In this document: positions 22,991-35,993 of the stretch, piece by piece | Numbering within the stretch: position 1 is the stretch's first letter | Layout of the letters: every line of letters begins with the position of its first letter | Assembly: GCF_002078875.1 (NCBI RefSeq) | Contig: NC_034410.1 | Span: 83,105,506 to 83,169,505 of the forward strand | Length of the DNA: 64,000 nucleotides | Direction of reading: 5' to 3' | DNA from: Numida meleagris | Taxonomy: Eukaryota; Chordata; Aves; Galliformes; Numididae | Position numbers and translations under genes: made by a program | The notes under the pieces: generated by a model | Told to the model about the DNA's origin: nothing | Databases searched by the model: none | What the model saw: only the letters and a program-made list of their open reading frames with translations

Positions 22991-25900
22991 TAACAGGCTT
23001 CATTCTAGTTCTGAGGCTCAAAGCTCATCTCTGGGATGTGAGAATATTCAGCTTGAGAATGTCAGGGTTTGCAAAGAAGCCCTGGCGCTGCCCACCCAGA
23101 TCAGCCCATCAGTGTCAGCCCAGAACCTCTTCTTCATCAGTGAGGAATGGACCCCTCTGACGCTTTGCATGCCATGGAAGGAAGTTAAACCTGCAGGTAT
23201 AAAGCTTTGTTCTTGGAAAGCACGTTCCCAAATTTCTTGGTTGTCTGGAAAGGCAGAGATCCCTGTACAGATCAGGAGCACGGAAGAGAAGAAGGAATGA
23301 GGTAACACAAAGTTCTGCACACAGGCTGCTGCAGGAGTGCTGCTGAATTTGTCCTGACAGCAGCTGATCTCTAGCACCATGTGAGACGTCACCTAGTCAC
23401 CTAGTAAGAAAAACACATTTGCATGTGAATGTTCCTCCAGGTCATCTACTTGTTAGAGTGCTAAATTAGATTTAATACCAAATCACTACCTGTAGTTAAT
23501 ATAGATAAGTTCTCCGATTAGGCTGACCACATGACTGTGCCTGCACTTGCAGTGGTAGAAGGAACAGCTGAGGTGGAAGAGATGGCCACCTATCTGAGCT
23601 GTGTAGCTGGGTTGTGCCACCCACTGGAGTTGATGAAACTGCAGCCTGACTTGACAGCTTAGGCTGCGTTTCTTTCATTAGAGTTAGCAGTTGAAGAAAG
23701 AAGGAAAAAGTCCTGCTATCTATCTTCTGAATGATCGCTGCTGGAGTGTGGCTTAGGTGGAGGTAAATCCCAGAGCAGCATTTTAGAGAGGTAGAAAATG
23801 ACGCTTAGTAACAAGTTTCGGACACCCTAGGAGAAATAAATGAGTGATTTAGAAAAGAAGGCTAGCTGGGGGAAGTTACAGATTTGGACAGTCCAGGGAT
23901 GGGCACAAGGCAAGAAGACAGCTATCTTCAGTTACACACAACACGTGAGAAGGGCACAAATACCATGTTCTCCATGACCACTGGGGTTGGGATAAAGTGC
24001 AAGTAACTTAATTCACAGGGAAATAGACTACAATGACATGTCTAGCAAAGCCTTCTAGACATAAACCAATCTAGCTAGGCAAATGGTGGAACCTCTCTCA
24101 TGACATGTTTTAAGTGTGGCTTAAGTAAATATCCTGTATCTAAGGAATGAGCTTTCATTAGAACCAAGTAGAAAAAAAGACTGCCTGAGGCCTTTATCAA
24201 CCCATGTCCAGAGACTGTATGACCTGTGCAGGGAAAACACTTCTAGATTTGTGTTGTCAAGCCCAGCAAGCCTATCCTGAGTTAATACATATTTGTACAT
24301 ACATACATACCTACAGACTTGCAGAAGCTCATCAGCCAAATTTCAGCGAATTTCCTTTAAATCAGTGATAAGACTCCTTGCTGTAAGAATCATGGACACG
24401 CTACAGCTCCTCAGTAGATACATCTGAAGAGGCGATTTGTTTGTTTTTAGATAGCAGTTCTTTATCCTAACTCTTTTCCTGGAAAAGGCTGTGGCTTATA
24501 CTTGCTTGAACTCAGTTCAGCCTGAGGCAGAAACCCATGATGGGAAACTTCATCCTAATAGTTAAACTCTGGTGCAACTGTAACTGAAGCAAGGTCTTTA
24601 TAAACAGAGCTCTGGACACTATGGTCACCTCTGCCTTATAGATGCATCTGCAATATGCATGCATGGGTTAAGCTTCGGTTCAGTCCAGTCCCAGAGGTAC
24701 TGAGGTTCTAGCAACTGTCTTTCTCCCAAGTTTAACAATACATTTTGAAGTCTCAGTCTTCTTAAAACATAAACCAACAATGAGGTTTCAAAAAAAAACT
24801 CCACAAACCAGTAAGTGACTTAATGTAAGTTCACACGATCTGCAAATACCAGTGTAAGAGAACACAGACTAGGAGCGTATACACAGGCAGGGAATGTTGC
24901 CCAGCATTTAGGCAGCAATGTGTCTGGCCAAAGCAATTTGTGTGCTTGCTGGATCTTTGTGGGTGTCATTCTCCTCCCTCATTTCAGCTGAGATTGTCAG
25001 GCATTGGCTTACAGGCATATATGAAGATAAGCCATGCTGTATGTTGACTCACGAAATATGTATCATGAAATATTGGCTAAACAAAGGTAAGAGAATATGA
25101 AAATGCAGACGCTGAGGATATACCAACAATGTTTCACGTAGTCCTAAGCAGTGAAAATGTTTGAGACTGTAAAACAATGGGAGACAGTGAAAGCACAATC
25201 AACTTGGCCAGCTACATGTAAGCAAAACATTGTAGATTAAAATATGTTGCTGGGAAAATGCTGTGTGTGTACACATACAGAAAATTAAGTGATAGTTTTT
25301 ATGTCTACTTTGATTATCTGATCAATATCTTGATGAATATGTATTTACATTATCTTTAGAGCCTTTCTGTCACTGAGAAGCAGACTTCTCAAACCATTTT
25401 TTTTTGGCTTGCTCTTTCTTTACTCTGCCTCATGGCCACTCCATGATTTCACGTTATCTGTAATCTATATATAGACAGTGGGAGGTATTATTATAACTCA
25501 TATATTTTTCTCGCATTTCCCTACAACAGTATTTCCCTACTTCAGCTTATATATTTATAATTCAAAAAAAAACTTACAATTCATAGGAAAGAAGTGTCAG
25601 ATAATTTTTACTTTATCTAAAATTTGCAAATGTTTTACATTTAACAGTTAATCATGAAAAGCATATTTAAATGGCTATTATTTAAATGAATACAACAGAT
25701 ATATTTAATTCAGCTGCACAGGGGAAACAATATAGCCCTATGCTAATTTTCTGTAGAAGGTATTTTGTTTCTTGCAAAATTACCACTCCCTAAAGTATGG
25801 CAGGAGCATATTTTACATTTGGTATCATTTGAATTTGAGAAGGAACACTGCAGAAAGCTGCTTTAATTGAAGTGAGAAATATATGGGATTGAGCCTTTAG

Positions 25901-26639
25901 GGAGCATTGGGCACTTTTCTCATCATTCTAGTTGATAGATTTGCATGATGTGGGTGGGGAATGCTGTTGATCTGGCTGTCCATTTTAATTTCGGGCCAGT
26001 TGTGGCAGCTTGAGTGTGAAGTATGAGAGCAGCTTTAAAGGGAGGGACAAGTATGTGAACCTTAGAATAGACATTGTGCTTAAGACCAAAACAGGTAAAA
26101 TAGCACCATTTCCACTCTTTTGAAAAGCATGTTATTTAAGCAAACTCAGAATATCATAAACTGCAATACTTTCTACTTAATCTCCTGTACTGAATAATTC
26201 CCATCTCTTCTTTGGTTTCCTGTTTCACATGAGTATAAACAAGCTGGAGAAAAGTCCTTAAACTTAACACATCCCTTTCCTAGTTCCTTGAGAAATGCAG
26301 CTCTGCATTTAGCAGAAGACCAGAAACCCTCAGTGAGGAGACTTGATGCGTCCCCTACAGGAAAAAATAAAAAAGATATATTTTGCCATTCTGATTTACA
26401 TGGGAATTTTTGCCAGACCTAGCCTCACTGCCATCAGATCACCAATACCTTGCTGCTGCTGAATTTCCTATCAAATCATTCCATTTAAGAGGAGTTAAAT
26501 CAGTCTCCTCATTTGTTGCTACATGTACATCTAATGTGAAAAGACTTTCTTGAGGAAAACGAAAGCAAAACAGCTCTACACCTGATAGTTTTCTGAGAAT
26601 CATTAGTGCCCAGAGTTTTTAACTGGGTAACTGCTAAGG
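22991..26639. other. Non-coding DNA
   Basis: No recognised transposon over about 3.6 kb. The first part (23,000-23,700) is less AT-rich and has open frames on both strands, including the small ORF listed at 23531-23662. 24,290-24,315 holds a short ACAT repeat. 25,400-26,100 is AT-rich unique sequence that could hold conserved non-coding elements, but conservation cannot be judged here. Confidence 0.5.
23531..23662 (+). other. Small ORF, doubtful
   Basis: A 43-codon frame starting at an ATG (MTVPALAVVEGTAEVEEMAT...) and ending in TAG. The composition (Val, Ala, Glu, Leu-rich) is more protein-like than the surrounding chance frames, and the DNA is locally GC-richer. No family is recognised and there is no supporting context. 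It could also be the end of an exon, since tgcacttgcag inside it resembles an acceptor. Confidence 0.1.
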
Positions 26640-26734
26640 TCTGGTTTTGGGATGGTCCTGTGTGTGTGACCAGGAGTTGGACTTGATGATCCCTGTGGGT
26701 CTCTTCCAACTTGGGTTATTCTAGCATTCTATGA
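26640..26734 (+). mobile_element. CR1 LINE 3' tail
   Basis: Forward CR1 tail: ggagttggacttgatgatcc, gggtctcttccaacttgggt, ending tctagcattctatga. Untranslated end only. Confidence 0.82.
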
Positions 26735-27039
26735 ACTGCTCTTGCTGCAATGCTGGTAATGCTGCTGTCATTGCTGTGCAAACCAAAAGCCTCTTCCAGC
26801 AGATGGCATATAGACCGAGTAATGGCAAGAGTGTTTCTATGTTATTTGGCATCCTTAAACAAATGGAACAAGTAGCCTTCCTTTTTGCCATGTTATCATA
26901 CCTCAGTGTTCATTAATTCTGTCAAAAATGGAAAAACTCAGCTCCCACTTCCCACCCACTCCCCATCCCCTGACAAGGAAACCGTATGTTTCGGGAAGTG
27001 AGTAATAGAGCAGCTCCTTTCTGAAGGTCACAAGAAATG

Positions 27040-27056
27040 AAAAAAAAAAAAAAAAA
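27040..27056 (+). repeat. A17 homopolymer
   Basis: Uninterrupted run of A. No clear retrogene precedes it. Confidence 0.9.
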
Positions 27057-27557
27057 GTAACTATGTTTCTTTTAAGGGATTGTTAATGAAATGTGCAAAT
27101 GCCTCAGCATTTTCATATTCAGCATAATTCAGTCCTGGGTTATCGTGTACCTACGGGGAGAAGCCATAAAGAACTAGGTCTAGAGTCTGGGGATCAGAAA
27201 GCAGCAGCTTGTCTACACTAATTGATTTCCAGACTGGTATTATAAAAATCTGAATAGTGAAAATACTAATGAGGCCCTACTTTGGAGGGGGGAAAGAAGT
27301 TCTCACAGTTTAGCTGTAAGCTTTCAGTAATTACGAGGTGTTGCACTCCAGGTGCCGAAGGCATAAAGCAGCTTGAGTGGTTTTCTTGCTATGAGCCATC
27401 CAAACATACCTTGTATATTTCTGACATAACTGTCTGTCTCTATAAGCAGTCTCTGTCAAGGGACTTAAAAGCTGGATGCTGCACCATTGAATTTACAGGT
27501 GCCCAGCTCTGGAGTAAAATCAAGACTGCTGCATGCAGCTTTTGGGCTGTTTTCTTC

Positions 27558-27760
27558 TCAGAACCGAGTGGTGAGGTATTGGAACGGGCTGCCCAGGGAA
27601 GTGGTGGAGTCACCATCCCTGGAGGTGTTTAAGGAAAGGGTAGGTGTGGTACTTAGGGACATGGTTTAGTGGGCAATATTAGTGGTAGGTGGACGATGGA
27701 ACTAGATGATCTTAGAGGTCTTTTCCAACCTTAATGTTTCTATTCTATTCTATGATTCAA
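27558..27760 (+). mobile_element. CR1 LINE 3' end with ORF2 C-terminus
   Basis: Forward copy keeping the last codons of ORF2 ([20 protein letters not shown], then [14 protein letters not shown] and a stop) and the 3' untranslated tail (ggaactagatgatcttagag, ttttccaaccttaatg). It ends in the ATTCTATG-type repeat typical of CR1 (tctattctattctatgattc). Confidence 0.93.
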
Positions 27761-29951
27761 AAAGGACACATGAGACATTTTGCAGCTCATGTGGCATTGA
27801 GAATCTGCCAGCACACTCAATTGATAATGCTTGGTCAACAAATTCAGCAGGGAGTTGCTGATGCTAGTGGTGGGAAATACTATGTGTGCAGACACCTGCC
27901 AAGACTCTCATTGTAGCCCCAAGTGCTCCATCGAGGCACCTCCATCCATTTGGGGTGAACTTCCTGAAAGTGTGTCCCTGTGCAGAAATAGGATTGGTGT
28001 GCCTTATATTTGGGTTCTGCTCATGTTCAGCTGTAGCCTAAGCCGTGTCTTCACAGCCCTATTAGTGCAAACATGAGTGTCTGCAGGCATGTAACTCAAG
28101 GTACATAGAGATTGCATGTTACCAAAATTAGGTGCCCATCATGCCTCTGATTTGCTTCCTTGTAACACTAAGGGTAATAATGTGGGAGTTTAAAATTTAG
28201 TCCAAGTCTCACTCTAAGTTTTCTAAAAACTCATGTTGTATCTGATCTATCTGACCTTACATACCTTTCCTGCTTATTCTGACTTACCATGCTCTGAAAC
28301 TCTGGACTATAATCATTCTTTGGATTACACACATAGAAAAGAAGAATTCAAAGACAACATCAACCTTGCAGGGTCATGCACACACGAGTTGGGAAATATT
28401 GGCATTAAAATCACTCTGATTTATAATTCTGCTTTTCTAGCATAGTTACCAATTGCAGAGTCACAGTTAATACTTCCCAGTTCTCCCATATCTTTTCCTC
28501 AGAGGATGAAAGTCATACAAAACATTTATACACCGGTTTCTTTCCACTGGACAGAATTACATGTGACTGAGTACAAATGCAGATCATTTCATGAAAATCC
28601 TTTAAAAATGATGCCAAACAGATACTGCTTTTTTTTTTTTTGTTCCATCGAAAGTCAAGACCACAGGAAAGGTTTGTGGGTATTTATTGTCATACCTGTC
28701 CTTACTGCAGACTTAATGGCTCAACCACAGCTCACTGGCATTTTACAAAAACTCTTGCCTATCCTCTCTCCACATTTGCCAAACTATGTATTTTGATAAA
28801 GCAGTACAGTATTATTTACCATTATCCATCATTTCCAGTCCTATTTTAAGCTTTTTTTTTTTTTTTTTTTTTGCAGGATTAATTAGGGAAAAATTTGTGC
28901 TGTGTTAATAGAAGACATTTTTATTGTAGTTGCTGAAAGGAAAAAAAAGAGTAAGAGAGGGGAAAAGATTGTTCCAGCTCAAAGTTTTTATTCTGCTGAA
29001 AAGTAAGAGCCTCAAGGGTCTGAATTTTTGGGGATAGATTGCCACATAGCATGTCACAAAAGCATCTTTAAGGTGATTCTTTCACTCTTCTCAAATTTGG
29101 CCAGTTTTGGCTTACTTATCTCTAGTCAGCTACGAACGTTTCTATTGCTTTTTTCTACAATGGATGCCAAGGGAAATAAGCACTTTGCTGCCATTTTGGA
29201 CTCGCAGGTCCATCCTTTGGATCCTTAGATTGGCTGATTTCTTGCCAGAATAAAGAGGATCATGATTTATTGTCCTGGTCTTGACAATGCAAACCCAAGC
29301 CCTCATTCCTGATTAGTCCAAGTAAAGCAAGGCATTCCCTACTGTGGTTTATTTTATTACTTCCGCCAAATCCGTATTTCCGACTTTCCTAGCCTAGGAT
29401 CAAAGGCCAGGTAGTAAGGGTGGCATCCAATGGCTCTGAGGTCCTCAGGGTGGTGGAGGAGATTTTTACTGGTTGTTGAAGGATCACGTACAGATGTTTT
29501 GCCATTTTTAATGTGAGGGAGCCAAGAAACGAAGCAAGGATTTTGGAGCACCACTGACAATCAAGCCCTGTTAGGAACCATAGTTTTCAGTGCTCAGACA
29601 CCAATGGTTCCTGTGTGGAGCTAGCTTGCCAATCTGAGTAGTTTGTGTACCTTTGGCTACCTCAGCCTTTATTTGTATAAATAAACCTGTGTATAGAATC
29701 ATCACATGCTCTCCCTTTCCTGCCTTCCATTCCATATGGGACTTTTATAATGCTAGAATTACAAATATGACATCACCGCCAACACTTCCGCTGGTAACAT
29801 TATTCTCTCTGTAAAGCCCGATAGCTAACAAAAACTGTTTTCAAAGCAGAGATGATCTCATTGCTGATGCTTGTGCATAAAGATGTTTTGGCATGATAAG
29901 ATCCTGTGTAAATTTATGTTTGTTACTGAAACATATCTTAAATCTTTTCAA
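27761..29951. other. Unique AT-rich DNA
   Basis: No recognised repeat family or gene. Includes a T21 run at 28852-28872. The stretch 29,270-29,700 ends in tttgtataaataaacctgtg, which resembles some retroviral LTRs, but no complete LTR boundaries could be found. Confidence 0.5.
28852..28872 (+). repeat. T21 homopolymer
   Basis: Uninterrupted T run followed by gcag, so it also resembles a splice acceptor. Confidence 0.9.
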
Positions 29952-30411
29952 AAGGAGAAGAAGGAAACAGAAAAAAAAAGGGAGAAAAAAAGAAAAAAGA
30001 AAAGAAGGGGAAAAAAGGGAAATAATAAAAANNNNNNNNNNNNNNNNNNNNNNNNNNNNNNNNNNNNNNNNNNNNNNNNNNNNNNNNNNNNNNNNNNNNN
30101 NNNNNNNNNNNNNNNNNNNNNNNNNNNNNNNNNNNNNNNNNNNNNNNNNNNNNNNNNNNNNNNNNNNNNNNNNNNNNNNNNNNNNNNNNNNNNNNNNNNN
30201 NNNNNNNNNNNNNNNNNNNNNNNNNNNNNNNNNNNNNNNNNNNNNNNNNNNNNNNNNNNNNNNNNNNNNNNNNNNNNNNNNNNNNNNNNNNNNNNNNNNN
30301 NNNNNNNNNNNNNNNNNNNNNNNNGAGAGGAGAGGAGAGGAGAGGAGAGGAGAGGAGAGGAAAAAAAAGAAAAAAGAAAAAAGAAAAAAAGAAAAGAAAG
30401 AAAGAGAAAAA
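29952..30411 (+). repeat. Long purine tract with (GAGAG)n microsatellite
   Basis: Almost pure purine on the plus strand on both sides of an assembly gap: A/G-rich with mixed GAAA and GGAA units on the left, a GAGAG pentanucleotide array at 30325-30360, then AAAAAAG-type units to about 30411. Such tracts can form triplex (H-DNA) and often break sequencing, which probably explains the gap. Confidence 0.9.
30032..30324. other. Assembly gap (N)
   Basis: A run of 293 N inside the purine tract. True length unknown. Any open frame spanning it is an artefact. Confidence 1.
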
Positions 30412-32797
30412 GATAACTTCTTTCCTGGATGGACATGGCAAAGCAAAAGCATTTCTGAAATCTTCAAACTGCTGAAAGACTGTTTTAAACGTAGAAAGAA
30501 ACGAATGAAGCTGATACTAGCAGGCTAGTTGTAAAAAATATGCAAATAAAAGTCCAGTTGTTTCCCTTTCAACAGAACCATCCATTCCTGATTCTTCTCC
30601 TCGAAACCTTTCTTTATGAGTCAGTAGCTCCAAACAGCTAATGCCAAATGCTGCTTCAACATGGTATGCTCCTATCTGGAAATTGAATATTGTCAAAATA
30701 CTGTCAAAGAGAAGGCCACAGAATAAAAGAGGGGAGTTGTTTACAGCAAGACAGCTCAAGACTGCTGTTTTATTAAGAGAATTAAGTGGCACAAAACAAC
30801 TACAATTATAAATAGGAACCATAATGGGAACATGAATGAAATATATATAGTTATATGATCCACTAATGACTCCAAAAAAGCCATAAGATGAATGAGTCAC
30901 AGAGATTTAAATATAGTCCCCTGCTGCAAGAGTTTTATCATCAAACAAGGCTCCACTGGAGTTAAAGGGGGTCCTACAGCCAGTGATTTGTGTGGCGGCA
31001 GCAGCAGTTGCGAGTCAGCTTTGCTACAAGCAATGCAGCTGAGAAGCTGCAAGGAGATGACTCACTGATCAGAGGGCTTCCATTCTAGCTGTGATACAGT
31101 GGTGTAGATGAATGCGTTCATTATTTTCTATAGCCTGTGACCTTTCCTGCTTCGTAAATAGCAACATTTATTTTTCTGCACAATATTTATTTTAACATCG
31201 TCACTATTGATTTCACTGTATTTCATCAGTTGTTCCAATTGTAAAGTTAAGTTCACTTGCTGGGATGAGATCAACAGCTTTCTAAAGACAAAAAAGAAAA
31301 TAGCAAAGATGGACTACGGTTTTAACAGCTGGGAACAGAAATAGCCTTTGACACAGTGATTTTAGAGTTATTTTTTACTGCATGACACAATTTGTTTTTA
31401 AAGAATTGTGTCTTATAGACACATGTCTGGCAAAGCAAAATCATGAGAGGGGTAAAACAAACAAGCTGACCTCTAGTCTGCCGACCACCAAAACAGTGAG
31501 GGCAAGGAAGAAAAGAGTTTTACAAGGTCCTTCAGAAACATAAACCCAGAGACTGTGTTGCAAATGTTCTTGCTATCATCTGCAGTGCCATCTCTGAAGG
31601 TCATTTATAATTTCAGCCTCAATTTGCATGAAGTGAGGAAGGAATTCAGAGTGCCTGCTGAAAGGTTTGCCTTTTGAGGGACTTTATGTCGCTGCTAAAA
31701 GCTTTTGAAAGCACATACGCAAAAGGGTGTGCCACTACTTCAGGAGATTTTCTTTGGGCATTTGAAGCAGTGAAACTCTGAAATAATAAGAAAAGGAAAC
31801 CAGGTTCTTTTTTCTCCTGTTCTTCTCTCTTACCTCCACATACTTCAGGAGAGATAAGAGGAACAAGCTTCACTGCGGTGCTCAGCTGTCAGCCCCAAGC
31901 TGAGCGTGTGGGCTGTCTGTGAGCTCTTGAGAAGCTCGCTAGTGCAACACCACGTACACTGCTCATAATGACACTGAAGGAGCAATTAAGAGAGGATATT
32001 TTAACTGTACCTGAGTTAAACTTGTCATTTGCTGGTATTCAGATCACCTCATGTGTGTATGATCTCACGCTGAGAACTTATATGTAAAAAATAGGATGTT
32101 CATAGATGAAAGTAGTTAATAAATATTGCAGTATTATGCCTGAGTGTGTGCTACTCTAGCTACTTCATTCCTGTCAATATTAATACAGCTGTCAGAGGCA
32201 CAGGGTTTCTTTGAGCTTGCATGTTCAATAAATTCACCCCTGGCTGCACTGCTAACTTCCTGCACTAGGATTACTGACTGCGCAACCATAGAAATCTTTT
32301 CCCCCATCCACTGTGAAATGCTGGCTGTGCAGCTGAGAGGAGCGAAGCAGGCATGAAGCAAATGGTGAGGAGCTGACATTCTCCCTGTGCTTATTGATGT
32401 GATGAGCTCGAACAACAACGAGGCATTTCCTGCAAGTCATGTGTGTTGGGAAGTCCGTGGAGATTTGTGGCAGGCAGCTGTATGCCCTCTTTCATCTGAA
32501 AGTTGTGTTTGGCTCTTGTGGGTTTCACTGGTCTGCCCAGGGTTTGCTCGCAATCACATTTCTTGTTATATTTTCCACACCTTGAGGCAATTGCTGTGAT
32601 GGAGAATGTGTCTTTTGTACATTTAGACATAGTTCATGAAAAACGTGATCAGCTAGCATTCATTAAGGCAGGTTTTCGTTCATACTGCTTCCACGTTGCT
32701 CATAGCTTGCTATGGAATTACATAATAATTAAATATTGCATGATAGAATACAAATGTTTAGAATTCCAATGGATTTGTGGAATACAGCTGTAAAGTG

Positions 32798-32815
32798 CTG
32801 CTGCTGCAGCAGCAG
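32798..32815. repeat. CTG/CAG perfect palindrome
   Basis: (CTG)3 followed directly by (CAG)3, a perfect 18-bp palindrome able to form a cruciform or hairpin. Confidence 0.85.
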
Positions 32816-33727
32816 TTATGTTTGCAAGATCAAACGCAATGGAAAAGTTAGGCAGATCCTCTCACACTGAAATATTAGTGGTGGTTTCATGTTATCATCA
32901 CATCCGACAGCATTCATATGTCTGTATCTATATCTTCACTTTTTGTAGTTGAGCAAAAAGTTTTAAGTAAAGTATTACAACTGTGATTTTGGGGTGTGCT
33001 TTTTATGAGGATTTTGGAAATATTTTTTAAAGAATTCTTTGAAGAAATAGATGACAATTATTCCTTTACGCATTGGAGCAAAACTCAAGCCACTTCCATA
33101 TGAAAGTATAACCTCACAGATTTTTTTAGTCCATTTTGTTTGGCAAATTAAACTTGTTTCAATGCAATACATACAACTGAACATTATATTCTGCCAAGGA
33201 TTTAAAACACAGTGTGACATGAAAATTGATTTCCATGAAATTTCATAACCAGGCAGACTTAGATATACACTAGAAATCAATAACCATTTCAGCATCTTTC
33301 AAATTTTGTTATTATTATTTATTTCTATTCTAATAGAGGAATTGAATAACAAGACCCCTGGTGACAAAACTAATATTTTTATATTGAAACTGATATTTTA
33401 AAAGCACAGCATCTGCTTTGGGACTCTCAGCTGCATACACTCACGCATTTTGTTCTGTACTCATGGAAACTTAGGAGGACTCTCCATATTAATAAAGGTA
33501 AAGCATATTCCTAAACATTTGTAAGCTGAAGGGCTAGTTTAACAAATGCTTTAACAACCTATTTTTTTTTCCCTTTATACTTATATTTTCAGTGAAAAGA
33601 ACATCTTAAATTTTCTTCTGACAAAACCCCACACATCACAGAATGAGAAATGAAATGTGGGAAATACATATCTGAGCAAATTGTATGAGCAATTTTCGGT
33701 AGAATGTGGTCTTTCCGCATCTTACAG

Positions 33728-33866
33728 CCACTCCTCCAGCTTCGATTTCAGGAGACAATGTCAGAGTGCAAGCTTAGAAGGTGACATCAGAGCTCTGAGT
33801 ACTGGAAACCACTGCCTGCCTGTCCCTTCTGAGGATGACTTGGAAAGGAGTAATGCAATGAAATAA
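33728..33866 (+). other. Doubtful terminal exon-like segment
   Basis: A good acceptor (tctttccgcatcttacag) precedes 139 nt that, entered in phase 2, are open to a TAA. The peptide has pieces HSSSFDFRRQCQ, SASLEGDIRAL and VPSEDDLERSNAMK. An AATAAA motif overlaps the stop codon. Composition looks mildly coding, but no family is recognised and no partner exon is assigned. Confidence 0.13.
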
Positions 33867-34227
33867 ATTGAGCAGGAGTTTAAATGACTTGGTCAAGCTG
33901 AGTCAGAGCAAAAGTTTCTATGATGCTGACTGCCTGGGAAACCAGGCCTTAGTGTTTTGTAATGGCTCAATCTACTTTTTAAAAGAGCCAACAATAAGCG
34001 TTGCTCATTTCTGGTAATGACAGAAGTATTATTTACAAAGAAGACTCAAATTTTGTGATTTAATAACCCACTTCAAACTGCAGGTGGAAAGCGCTATTTG
34101 CTCGTAAACTGCATTTCTGATTTGATTTATTATTTGCAGAGCAGAAGTACACTGTTACAGAAGGAAAGTAGCGCGAAAGGAAAAAGGCAATTGGATGAGT
34201 AGGTTAGAGGCGTTCCAGAATTAAATC

Positions 34228-34250
34228 TTTGTTTGTTTGTTTGTTTGTTT
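34228..34250 (+). repeat. (GTTT)n microsatellite
   Basis: Five or so GTTT units in tandem. Confidence 0.9.
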
Positions 34251-35774
34251 CTGAAATAAATCAACCTTCATATAAGATGATATGATCAACCAAATAAGAA
34301 TTTCTGATCTGAAATTTCATCATGTTTGTATGGAAGAGGGGAAAACACTTTTCAAATGGCCATTGAGTTGAGAGTGAGAAAATAGATTATATTTGAGGAA
34401 CGCTGTTTCAGTGTCTGGGAGCGAGGTTCAGAAACAAATCCCTTAAACAGCTATTATTAGTCATCTCAGAGGAGAGAGGTATTTTATTTTACTCTGCCCC
34501 AGTTTGAAGTCCTCTCAGTAATACAAAGAAATGGAAGTAAAACTATTTGAAAGTCATTTGTCCTAATTTCTAGTGTCTGCTAAAGTGATCCACATTGGAA
34601 GTCTAACCTAGGGAACGGTGCTTTAAAGGACTCATTGCCTGCTCCCAGGCCTAAAGCACTCTTCCCATCATCTTTCGTCCTTCCCTGTAGAGAGATTGTT
34701 GGGATATTGCTCTACAGTTCCAATGTAATGTGATGCTATAATCTTAATAGGAGTTAGAAATATCTGAAGTTCAATTTCTATGCATAGTGGCAGAATTTTA
34801 TTGGATCACAATCTGCAAGCATTGCTTACATTTTCTTGTTATTTTAATACATTTCCTGGCAGGGTAGGCATGGTCTGCTAGTTCAACTTATATTCAGTCA
34901 AATGGCTAAACAAAAAGCCTGGCAATTAAACTGATGAGGTGGTAACCCTTCAGAAAATCATCTTCCCCTTCAGAAAACTGCTTCCTGTGTTCTCAGTATT
35001 CTGGAACACAGACGGAAAATACTGTGAGGAGAGAAAATGTTCAGAAAAGAACAGCAGTGTAATAAAAAAAAAAAAGTTAGGGAGCAGGAATGAAATGACA
35101 GTATAGCATTTCCTATGATGGCAGCAAGAGCACATGAAGCTTTTAGAAAAAATAGATATAAAGAAACAAATCTCAGGATGTTCTTTATGTTTTTGAAGGA
35201 ATTTGATCCAGGAAAGCCACTACTCATTTACAGCCAAAAAATACCATGGATTTCTGCCAAGCTTGTCTTTCTAGGTTTGTGTCAATCCATGTTTTCCTTG
35301 TCCTTCTGCTGGCTAGTTGCCTTTTCTGTACTTTAACTGAAGAGCAAGAAATACAAATTTTCTGAAATCTCTGCCAAGCTATACTTGGCGAGCAGACGAT
35401 ACTGATGAGTCAATACTCTGCTTCCTTGGGGGCCAAAAATACCTTTCTCATGATGTAATCGTAGATTTTATTTTAATTGACTTATAGCAAGTATATATGC
35501 AAAAACTAGTGATCTGTCTATTTGAGACACAGAGGTGTGAAGGAGACAGAAGAGCTTCTGGTCCTTCCTTACCGGTACCATCCAGTCGAACGGATGTAGC
35601 TCATAAGCCAGCTGCAAATATTACAAATTTCTGTTGGATTCTGAAGGACAACATTCAGGATGATACCATTTGTAGGGAGGGGTAATATTTTATTAGACAA
35701 ACTGATAGAGATCAAATGGTGCAGTGCTTAGTCATAGACTCTCCCAGCTATCACCTATACTGGCTGAGTCTTTA

Positions 35775-35993
35775 AATATAAGGAAGAAGTTTTTTACAGT
35801 GAGGGTGGTGAGGCACTGGCTCAGGTTGCCCAGGGAGGTGGTGGATGCCTCATCACTGGAGACATTCAAGATCAGGCTGGACAGGGCTCTGAGCAACCTG
35901 ATGTAGCTGTAGGTGCCCCTGTTTGTTGCAGGGGAGTTGGACTAGAAGGCCTTTAAGGTTGCCTTCCAACTCAAATGATTCTATGATTCTGTA
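35775..35993 (+). mobile_element. CR1 LINE 3' end with ORF2 C-terminus
   Basis: Forward copy. The ORF2 end is legible (IRKKFFTVRVVRHWLRLPRE, then VVDASSLETFKIRLDRALSN and a stop), followed by the 3' tail (ggggagttggactagaaggc) and the terminal repeat atgattctatgattctg. 5'-truncated. Confidence 0.95.

Larger units (their letters stand above)
30412..35774. other. Unique, mostly AT-rich DNA
   Basis: About 5.4 kb with no recognised CR1 copy or other transposon. The part at 30,950-31,250 is less AT-rich and holds motif-like words (a TGACTCA AP-1-type site near 31060 and ATTA-rich stretches), so it is an enhancer candidate by appearance only. A (GTTT)n repeat lies at 34228-34250. A doubtful terminal-exon-like segment is listed at 33728-33866. 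Confidence 0.5.

Noticed and set aside
22749..23300. 183-codon plus-strand frame
   Set aside because: Its first part is the reverse complement of a CR1 tail, so it is not one coding unit.
29270..29700. Possible solo retroviral LTR (taaataaacctgtg word)
   Set aside because: No TG...CA boundaries with a target duplication and no primer-binding site found. A repeat-library search would decide.
29841..30528. Open frames of 160-210 codons across the first gap
   Set aside because: Most codons are N. The rest are Lys/Glu/Arg or Phe/Ser/Leu translations of a purine repeat.
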